A DNA stretch of 64,000 nt, taken from assembly GCA_016795285.1 (NCBI GenBank), contig JAEUIC010000029.1, forward strand, positions 197,518 to 261,517. The letters are read 5' to 3'. Under the pieces are notes generated by a model. It worked only from the letters and a program-made list of their open reading frames with translations, did not search any database and was not told where the DNA came from. The stretch is from Planctomycetota bacterium. Lineage in GTDB: Bacteria; Planctomycetota; B15-G4; SIAN01. This document shows positions 7,268 through 15,968 of this stretch, piece after piece. Made by a program: the position numbers and the translations under genes. The first letter of the stretch is position 1. The number at the start of each line of letters is the position of its first letter.

Positions 7268-9345
7268 CGCTCGTCGATCACGACCTCTTCGCGACTGCCG
7301 GCGACGAGCTCGAGGTCGCGCACCACCGTACCGGCGCCGAGCCCGACGCGCAGCCGCACGCGTCCGGCGGGCGCCGCGAAGGTGCGCGTGGCGCCGAGCG
7401 GCAGCTCGCCCGCGGCGACGACGACCGCGCCGCTCTGCAGCGCCACCTGCGCCACGGTCACCGGCCCCGCTCGATAGCTCACGACGACCAGCGCACCGCG
7501 TTGCAGCGCCACCTCGATGGTGCGCGTCTCCCCTTCGGCCAACGTCACCGCTTCGACGAAGCCGGCGAAGCCGTCGGCCGTCGTCGCACCGAGCGTGAAG
7601 GTCGCCGCCGGCAGCCCGTCGAAGCGGTCGTCGCTGCTCGGCGTGGCGCCGCGCCCGCCGATCCACGCGAGCCCGTCGCCGCCCTGCTGCACCAAGAGGA
7701 AGCTCGCCGCGACCGGCTCGCCGCGACCGTCGACGCGCGCCTCCATCACCAGCACCGCCGCGTCGGCCACGTCGATCTGCAGGTCGCTGCTGCCGGCGCG
7801 CGCCAGCAGCGGCGGCGCGGCGGCGTAGCGCGCCTCGCTCGGCAGGAAGCGCAGCTCGTAGTCGCCCGCGGCGAGCGGGCCGGCGCGGAAGTTCCCTTCG
7901 ACGTCGGCGTAGCTCATCACCTCGCCGGCGATCGCGCCGGCTTGCGAGCGCACCTGGAGCGACCCGGTCACCGGCGCGCCGCGACGATCGACCGTGCGAC
8001 CGGTGACGAAGAGGCCGCGCTGCGCGCGCAGCTCGACGTCGATCGAGACGCTGCCGGCCACCAGCTCGAGCGGCACTGCGAGCGGCACGAGATCGCCGCC
8101 CGCATGGCCGAGCCCGATCCGCGACCACGCCGCCGGCCCGATCCAGTAGTCGCCCGCGGCGAGCGCGCTCCACTCGAAGCGCCCCAGCTCATCCGTGAAG
8201 GCGCGCGCGACGACGTGCGCCTCGTCGCCGGTCGTGAAGAAGGCGCTGCCGGTCGCGCTCCGATCGAGCTGGGCTCCCTGCGTCGAAAGCCAGATCAGCA
8301 CGTCGCCGAGCGGCGCGCCCGCCTCGTCGAGCAACCGCCCGCGCGCCGTCACGCCGCCGCCGAGCTGCCAGCGCCGCTCGATCGTCTCGCCCGGCGAGAG
8401 GCGCACGGCGGTCGGCTCGCGCAGCGGCTCCACGTCGGGCAGCGACTTCGGCGGCAGCAGCTGGAAATCGAGGTCGGAGAAGGCGGGCAGGCCGCGCGCG
8501 GTGACGCGACCGTCGCGATCGGTCCTCGCGAGCAGCGCGAACGGCGGGTCGGCCGAAGTCGACGACGCCATCGCGAGCTGCCGCCGCTCGAAGGGGTAGT
8601 GCTGCAGCGCCAGCAGCTCGACGACGAGCGTGGCGCCCGCGATCGGCAAGTCGCCGGCACCGCGCACGCTCCCCTCGAGACGGCACTCGACGTCGAGCTC
8701 GATCGGCGTCGGTGCGGCGCCGTCCTTCGCCAAGTCGGCCGTCTTGCACCACGCGAGCCCGAAGCCGGGCGCGCGCACGAAGAGGAGCACCGGATCGGCG
8801 GGCTGCGCCGGCAGCGTGAAGTGGCCATCGGCTGCACTGATCGCCAGCGGCGTCGCGGCGGGGACGAGGAGATGGAGAGGCGTCGAAGGTTCCAGCTCGC
8901 CGTCGGAAGGTGTCGCGCCGCGTTTCGCGTTCGCGGGCTCCCTCACCACCCGCTCCGGCACCACCAGCTCGGCGCCGGCGATCGGCTCGCCGCCGTGGCG
9001 CGCGACGACGCGGCCGTGGAGCGGCGGCGTCGGAACGGACCGCCCCTTCGTCAACTCGCGCTGCTCGGCGATCTCGCGCTCGATCTCCTCCTCCGTGGGC
9101 ACTCGCGAAGCGTCCTCCCCCACCCGCTTCGCCTGCGCCTCGGCGCGCACCGGCGACGGCAGCGGCGCCGTTGCGTCGTGGTCGGCGCGCGGCCGCGAGT
9201 CGAGTGGCGCGAGCTGCGGACCGCTGCGGCCGAGCCACCACCACGCGCCGCTCGCCAGCGCGACCAGCAGCGCGACGAGCGCCACCAAGGCGGGCAGCGC
9301 GCGGCCGCTCGATCCGCCTCGTCGCTGCATCCCGCATCGCTGCAT
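7264..9345 (-). CDS. Membrane-anchored carboxypeptidase-regulatory-like repeat protein, paralogue (693 aa)
   Basis: This is the first gene of a coupled pair. It is 693 aa, the same length as its neighbour, with the same plan: a short basic N-terminus, one membrane helix (about residues 17-38), an acidic linker containing TEEEIEREIAEQRELTKG, then beta-sandwich repeats. LHGRVVARHGGEPIAGAELV, VTARGRLLDEAGAPLGDVLI and VTGRTVDRRGAPVTGSLQ are the characteristic GRVxDxxGxPVxGA strands. The start at 9345 has AGGAG 7 nt upstream; a second ATG five codons later is possible. It is divergent from the nucleotidyltransferase at 9397 with a 51-bp intergenic region. The pair probably forms a cell-surface assembly (inference); no enzymatic motif is seen. 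Confidence 0.82.
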   Translation of the reverse strand: MQRCGMQRRGGSSGRALPALVALVALLVALASGAWWWLGRSGPQLAPLDSRPRADHDATAPLPSPVRAEAQAKRVGEDASRVPTEEEIEREIAEQRELTKGRSVPTPPLHGRVVARHGGEPIAGAELVVPERVVREPANAKRGATPSDGELEPSTPLHLLVPAATPLAISAADGHFTLPAQPADPVLLFVRAPGFGLAWCKTADLAKDGAAPTPIELDVECRLEGSVRGAGDLPIAGATLVVELLALQHYPFERRQLAMASSTSADPPFALLARTDRDGRVTARGLPAFSDLDFQLLPPKSLPDVEPLREPTAVRLSPGETIERRWQLGGGVTARGRLLDEAGAPLGDVLIWLSTQGAQLDRSATGSAFFTTGDEAHVVARAFTDELGRFEWSALAAGDYWIGPAAWSRIGLGHAGGDLVPLAVPLELVAGSVSIDVELRAQRGLFVTGRTVDRRGAPVTGSLQVRSQAGAIAGEVMSYADVEGNFRAGPLAAGDYELRFLPSEARYAAAPPLLARAGSSDLQIDVADAAVLVMEARVDGRGEPVAASFLLVQQGGDGLAWIGGRGATPSSDDRFDGLPAATFTLGATTADGFAGFVEAVTLAEGETRTIEVALQRGALVVVSYRAGPVTVAQVALQSGAVVVAAGELPLGATRTFAAPAGRVRLRVGLGAGTVVRDLELVAGSREEVVIDER

Positions 9346-9381
9346 CGCGCTTCTCCTCGCCCCGCTCCCTCGCTCGCGCCC

Positions 9382-9387
9382 TACAAT
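9382..9387 (+). promoter_or_regulatory. -10-like box for a leaderless start
   Basis: TACAAT ends 9 nt before the ATG at 9397, and there is no Shine-Dalgarno between them. Transcription would begin at or next to the start codon. The same arrangement occurs before other genes without a ribosome binding site in this window. Confidence 0.5.
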
Positions 9388-9396
9388 CGCGCCCCC

Positions 9397-10275
9397 ATGA
9401 AGATCCGCAAAGCGGTGATCACGGCAGCCGGGCCGGAACAGCGCGAGCTGCCGTTGCAGCGCCTCGTCGATCGCGACGGCGCGGCGAAGTCGGCGCTGCG
9501 GCTGCTGCTCGACGAAGCGGCGGCGGCTGGCATCGGCGAGGTGGCGCTGGTCGTCCACCCCGACGATCGGCAGCGCTACCTCGCCGCGGCCGGCGATGCG
9601 CCCGCGCCGGGCAGCGCCGCGCCGCGCGTCACCTGCCTCTCGCAGCCCGCGCCGCGCGGCTACGCCGATGCGCTGCTGCAGGCGCGCGCCTTCGTCGGCG
9701 ACGAGCCGTTCCTCCACCTCGTGGGCGACCACCTCTTCCTGCCGCGCGGCGCGACGCGACCGGCCGCCGAGCTGGTCGCCGTCGCGGAGCGCGAAGGGGC
9801 GGCCGTCTCGGCGGTGCAGGCGACGCGCGAAGCGCACCTGCGCGAGTACGGCGCGGTCGGCGGGCCGCGCGTGCCGGGCAAGGAGCGCCTCTTCGCGATC
9901 GACGCGGTGGTGGAGAAGCCGACGCCGACCGAGGCGGAGCAGAAGCTCTTCGTGCCGGGGCTGCGCGCCGGCCACTACCTCTGCTTCTTCGGGATGCACG
10001 TGCTGCCGGCCGCGCTCTTCGAGCCGCTCGCCGTCGCGCTGCACGCCGCCGCCGATCCGCGCAAGGTCTCCCTCACCGAGGCGCTCGCCACGCTGCCGGG
10101 TCGCGCGCGGTGGCTAGCACTCGAAGTCGAGGCGACCCGCTTCAACCTCGGCGAGAAGTACGGGCTCTTGATCGCGCAGCTCGCGTTGGGGCTCTCGGGC
10201 GACGATCGCGACGACGTGCTGGCGCAGGTGACGGAACTCCTGCTCGCGCGCGAGAAGGGCCGCGCCTCCCGATGA
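9397..10275 (+). CDS. GalU-type sugar-1-phosphate nucleotidyltransferase, degenerate active-site loop
   Basis: A 292-aa protein with the GalU (UTP-glucose-1-phosphate uridylyltransferase) fold. The N-terminal KAVITAAGPEQRELPLQRL aligns with KAVIPAAGxGTRxLP but lacks the Gly-x-Gly-Thr loop, keeping only Arg. Later family signatures are present: FLHLVGDHLFL, VVEKPTPTEAE, GHYLCFFGMHVLP and ATRFNLGEKYGLL (compare GxRxDxGxKxGYL). With the loop changed, it may be a regulatory or altered-specificity member. The stop overlaps the start of the next gene as ATGA. That gene carries a kinase plus a second nucleotidyltransferase, so both likely act on one activated-sugar pathway. There is no Shine-Dalgarno; the start may be leaderless. 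Confidence 0.8.
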   Translation: MKIRKAVITAAGPEQRELPLQRLVDRDGAAKSALRLLLDEAAAAGIGEVALVVHPDDRQRYLAAAGDAPAPGSAAPRVTCLSQPAPRGYADALLQARAFVGDEPFLHLVGDHLFLPRGATRPAAELVAVAEREGAAVSAVQATREAHLREYGAVGGPRVPGKERLFAIDAVVEKPTPTEAEQKLFVPGLRAGHYLCFFGMHVLPAALFEPLAVALHAAADPRKVSLTEALATLPGRARWLALEVEATRFNLGEKYGLLIAQLALGLSGDDRDDVLAQVTELLLAREKGRASR

Positions 10276-13200
10276 GCCGCCCAGTGAGTCCCTCGGTGAG
10301 CCAGACGGCGAGCCCCACGGCGAGCCGCCTCGTCGCGCTCCTCACGGCGACCGACGACGCCACGCGCCACCGCTCGCTCGACGGCGCCGTCGCCGGCCTC
10401 GCGCCGGCCGAGCTGCTGGCCGAGTGCGCCGCGCTCGACGCCTTCCGCGCCACCACCGACAACCTCTACGAGCGCGTCCGCGCCCTCTTCTTCCTGCAGG
10501 CGATCCACCGCTACCACCTCGCCGCGCGCGCCGACGCGCTGCCCGCCGGCGGCCGCATCCCGCACGACGGCCAGCAGCTCCTGCTCGATCGCCGCTTCGA
10601 GGAGGCGATCGGCCGCTTCCGCGCCGCGCTCGAGAGCGAGGGCCCAAGCGAGGCGCTCTGCTCGGCGCTGGCCGCCGCCTACCGCGGGCTCGCCTTCCAG
10701 ACGCTCGCCGACCAGGTGCGCCGCAGCGTGCGCAGCGTGCGCGGCAACCAGTGGATGTTCCGCTGCGGCCATCCGCTCGATCAGCCGCTGCAGCTGCGCG
10801 CGGAGCTCCTGCAGCGCGACGCGACCGGCCGCTTCCCGCTGCTGCGCGAGCGGACGCCGGTCCGCATGGACCTCACCCATTGCGGCTGGAGCGACATCTT
10901 CTTCCTCGGCATGGACTACCCCGAGGGAGCGCGCGTCCTGAACGTCTCGATCGATCTCGGCGTGCACGGCCGCGACGCCGCGCCGGCGCCGCCGGTCGAG
11001 ACGTTCCTGCGCGTGATCGATGCGCCCGTGATTCGCCTCACCAGCGTCGACCTCGGCGCGACGGCCGACCTCGGCGAGCTGCCGCTCCTCTTCGACTTCG
11101 CGCGCGACTACCTCGGGCTGCTGAAGGCGGCGCTGCTGGCGGCCGGCGTGGTGCCGCCCGGCATCGAGGGGTCGGGCACCTCGTTGCGCGAGCTGCTCGA
11201 ACGGCTGGTCGGGCCGGGCCGCGGCCTCGAGCTGATCTCCCATGTGCGCGCCATCCCGAAAGGGTCGCGCCTCGCGGTGTCGACGACGCTGCTCGGCTCG
11301 TTGATCTCGCTCTGCATGCGGGCGACCGGGCAGTCGCGCACGCTGACCGGGATGCTCGACGAGGCGGAGCGGCGCACCTGCGCGGCGCGCGCGATCCTCG
11401 GCGAGTGGCTCGGCGGCTCGGGCGGCGGCTGGCAGGACTCGGGCGGGCTGTGGCCGGGCATCAAGCTGATCGAAGGGGTCGCGGCGGCGCCGGGCGATCC
11501 GGAGCACGGCCTGTCGCGCGGGCGGCTCCTGCCGCGCCACACGCTGCTCGGCCGCGAGCGAGTGCCCGAGTCGGCGCGCGCGAAGCTGGCGCGCTCGCTG
11601 GTGCTGGTGCACGGCGGCATGGCGCAGAACGTCGGCCCGATCCTCGAGATGGTGACCGAGAAGTACCTCTTGCGCAGCGATCGCGAGTGGCGGGCGCGCC
11701 AGGAGACCGGCGCGATCCTCGAGCAGCTGATGGCGGCGCTCGCGAGCGGCGACGTGAAGGCGCTGGCCGACGCGACCACGCGCAACTTCTTCGGGCCGAT
11801 CACGACAATCATCCCGCAGGCGACCAACGCCTTCACCGAGCGGGTGATCGAGCAGGTGCGAGCGCGCTTCGGCGCGCGCTTCCAGGGCTTCTGGATGCTC
11901 GGCGGCATGTCGGGCGGCGGCATGGGCTTCATCTTCGAGCCGGAACGCGCGAGCGACGGCGGCGCGGATGGTGCCGGAAGCGGCGGTGGAATGAGCGGCG
12001 CGCGCGGCGGCGATCCGCTGGCGGCGACCAAGCGCGAGCTGCAGGCGATCCTCTCGGCCGCCAAGCGCGAGCTCGAGGAGGCGCTCCCCTTCGCGATGGA
12101 GCCGGTCGTCTACGACTTCGCGATCAACGAGTGCGGCACCTTCGCCGACCTCGTGCCGATCGAAGCAGAGGCCGCCGCGCTGCCGAGCGGCTACGCCCCG
12201 CTGCGCGCGCGCGCGGGCGGAGCGGCGGCGGCGGCGACGGCGTCAGCGGCGGCGGCGCCCGCGAAGAGCGGCGGCGCGAACGCGAAGTCGCCGAGCGGCA
12301 CGAGCGCGGCGGGCGCGGCGGGCGCGGCGTCGCTCGACGAGCTGCTGGCGCAGCTCGGCTTCGACCGCGTGGAGCACGAGCAGATCCGCGCCGATCTCGT
12401 CGCCGGCCGGATCGGCCTGGCCCAGAACCGCCTCTCGCAACACGCCGTGGTGCGCGACGTCGAGTCGGGCGACGTGGCCGACCTGCGCGGCGGTGCGCCG
12501 GCCGACGACGTCGCGCGCGGCGAGGCGGCGCTGCGGCGCGGCGAGGTGGCGATCGTCACGCTGGCCGCCGGCGCCGGCAGCCGTTGGAGCGGCGGCGCCA
12601 ACGTCGTGAAGGCGCTCTTCCCGTTCGCGAAGCTCGGCGGGCGCTTCCGCAGCTTCCTCGACGTCCACGTGGCGAAGAGCCGCCGCATCGCGCGCGAGTC
12701 AGGCGTCGCGCTGCCCCACTTCGTCACCACCAGCACCTTCACCCACGCCGCGCTCGAGCGCCACCTCGCGCGCACGGCGGAGCAGGACGGCAGCGCGGCC
12801 GCCGACGCCGATCGCGACGTGCCACTGCGCCTCTCGCCCGGTCGCGCGGTCGGGCTGCGCCTGATCCCGATGGAGCGCGACCTGCGCTTCGCGTGGGAGG
12901 AGACGCGCCACCAGCGGCTCGACGTGCAGGCGCAGAAGGTGCGCGAGAGCCTGCACGCCGCGCTGATCGGCTGGGCGCGCGCGGCCGGCGAGGGAAGCGA
13001 CTACCGCGACAACCTGCCGCTGCAGTGCCTCCATCCGGTCGGCCACTTCTACGAGCTGCCGAACCTGCTGAAGAACGGCGCGCTGGCGGCGTTGCTGCGC
13101 GAGCGGCCGCACCTCTCGACGCTGCTGCTCCACAACATCGACACGCTCGGCGCCGATGCCGACGCGGGGCTGCTCGGCCGCCATCTGCGCCACGTCGCGG

Positions 13201-13712
13201 AGGGGGGCGCGCTCACCTTCGAGGTGATCGCGCGGCAGCTCGAGGATCGCGGCGGCGGGCTCGCGCGCGTCGACGGGAGGCTGCGGCTGGTCGAGGGGCT
13301 CGCCCTGCCGCGCGAGGAGCAGGAGCTCGAGCTGCGCTGGTACAACTCGATGACGACCTGGATCGACGTCGACGCGCTGCTCGCCTGCTTCGGGCTGACG
13401 CGCGCGCAGCTGCTCGCCGCCGCGCCCGACGATGCCACGGTGGCCGCCGCCGTGCGCCGCGTCGCCGCGCAACTGCCGACCTACGTCACGCTGAAGGACG
13501 TCAAGAAGCGCTGGGGCCACGGCCAGGAGGACGTATTCCCGGTCACCCAGTTCGAGAAGCTCTGGAGCGACCTCACCGCGCTCCCGAACCTCGCCTGCCG
13601 CTTCGTCGCCGTCCCGCGCGTCCGCGGCCAGCAGCTGAAGGACCCCGCCCAGCTCGACCCGTGGCTGCGCGACGGCAGCGCCGCCGCCATCACCGCCCGC
13701 TGCGCCTTCTGA
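10272..13712 (+). CDS. Fucokinase-like GHMP kinase fused to UDP-sugar pyrophosphorylase-like domain
   Basis: A 1146-aa protein with three parts. Residues 1 to about 190 are helical and unrecognised. Residues about 195-575 resemble the GHMP kinase of L-fucokinase/FKP: RMDLTHCGWSDI, the substrate loop IPKGSRLAVSTTLLG, GGGWQDSGGLWPGIKLI and a C-terminal GGMSGGGMGF. An Ala/Gly-rich linker follows (about 640-690). Residues about 755-1146 resemble the UDPGP pyrophosphorylase family: VTLAAGAGSRWSGG as the nucleotide loop, LHNIDTLGAD, FPVTQFEKLWSDL. This suggests salvage of a free sugar to NDP-sugar in one polypeptide. In Bacteroides FKP the order is reversed (transferase then kinase). Start ATG 10272 overlaps the upstream stop. 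The sugar and the nucleotide are unknown. Confidence 0.8.
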   Translation: MSRPVSPSVSQTASPTASRLVALLTATDDATRHRSLDGAVAGLAPAELLAECAALDAFRATTDNLYERVRALFFLQAIHRYHLAARADALPAGGRIPHDGQQLLLDRRFEEAIGRFRAALESEGPSEALCSALAAAYRGLAFQTLADQVRRSVRSVRGNQWMFRCGHPLDQPLQLRAELLQRDATGRFPLLRERTPVRMDLTHCGWSDIFFLGMDYPEGARVLNVSIDLGVHGRDAAPAPPVETFLRVIDAPVIRLTSVDLGATADLGELPLLFDFARDYLGLLKAALLAAGVVPPGIEGSGTSLRELLERLVGPGRGLELISHVRAIPKGSRLAVSTTLLGSLISLCMRATGQSRTLTGMLDEAERRTCAARAILGEWLGGSGGGWQDSGGLWPGIKLIEGVAAAPGDPEHGLSRGRLLPRHTLLGRERVPESARAKLARSLVLVHGGMAQNVGPILEMVTEKYLLRSDREWRARQETGAILEQLMAALASGDVKALADATTRNFFGPITTIIPQATNAFTERVIEQVRARFGARFQGFWMLGGMSGGGMGFIFEPERASDGGADGAGSGGGMSGARGGDPLAATKRELQAILSAAKRELEEALPFAMEPVVYDFAINECGTFADLVPIEAEAAALPSGYAPLRARAGGAAAAATASAAAAPAKSGGANAKSPSGTSAAGAAGAASLDELLAQLGFDRVEHEQIRADLVAGRIGLAQNRLSQHAVVRDVESGDVADLRGGAPADDVARGEAALRRGEVAIVTLAAGAGSRWSGGANVVKALFPFAKLGGRFRSFLDVHVAKSRRIARESGVALPHFVTTSTFTHAALERHLARTAEQDGSAAADADRDVPLRLSPGRAVGLRLIPMERDLRFAWEETRHQRLDVQAQKVRESLHAALIGWARAAGEGSDYRDNLPLQCLHPVGHFYELPNLLKNGALAALLRERPHLSTLLLHNIDTLGADADAGLLGRHLRHVAEGGALTFEVIARQLEDRGGGLARVDGRLRLVEGLALPREEQELELRWYNSMTTWIDVDALLACFGLTRAQLLAAAPDDATVAAAVRRVAAQLPTYVTLKDVKKRWGHGQEDVFPVTQFEKLWSDLTALPNLACRFVAVPRVRGQQLKDPAQLDPWLRDGSAAAITARCAF

Positions 13713-13727
13713 CCTCGCCCCCCCCCC

Positions 13728-13803
13728 GGTGGCGGGGTTGATTCTTCCGCCGCGGTGCCGGGGAGTTTCCGTCCACGCCGGTGCCGGGGAGTTTCCGTCC
13801 ACG
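13728..13803. repeat. Truncated A/D repeat head plus two C-repeat copies
   Basis: GGTGGCGGGG at 13728-13737 matches the head of the A and D repeats found elsewhere in the window. Two copies of the C repeat GGTGCCGGGGAGTTTCCGTC follow, at about 13754-13773 and 13780-13800. The whole set lies between the convergent fusion-kinase and ABC-F genes. The C unit forms a long inverted repeat at 36127-36174. Confidence 0.75.
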
Positions 13804-13845
13804 GCCCGCCGGCCTCGAAGGACTCGCGTTGGCGCGACTGCGCCT

Positions 13846-15834
<1,989 letters not shown>

Positions 15835-15843
15835 GGACCGCGC

Positions 15844-15849
15844 ACGTTA
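15844..15849 (-). promoter_or_regulatory. -10-like TAACGT before ABC-F
   Basis: On the minus strand TAACGT ends 9 nt before the ATG at 15834, with no Shine-Dalgarno in between. This has the TAnnnT form seen before other apparently leaderless genes here. Confidence 0.4.
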
Positions 15850-15904
15850 CTCGCCGCAGGCGCGAATTGGGCGAACGGCGTGGCGCTGCATGCGGCATCC
15901 CGAT

Positions 15905-15944
15905 CCGGGAGCGTTCCGCCGCGAATCGGACGGAACGCTCCCGG
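15905..15944. terminator. B-repeat inverted pair forming a 14-bp hairpin
   Basis: CCGGGAGCGTTCCG (15905-15918) and CGGAACGCTCCCGG (15931-15944) pair perfectly around a 12-nt loop. The hairpin is just downstream of the CpD gene that ends at 15969 and upstream of the ABC-F start, so it can end the CpD transcript. The same arms recur at 18762-18832. Confidence 0.65.
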
Positions 15945-15968
15945 AACGAAACGCCGGCAACGCTCCGC

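Noticed and set aside
7501-9396. Long plus-strand open frames opposite the CpD genes.
   Set aside because: These are His/Arg/Ala-rich shadows caused by high GC. The minus strand has coupled starts, a Shine-Dalgarno and recognisable domains.
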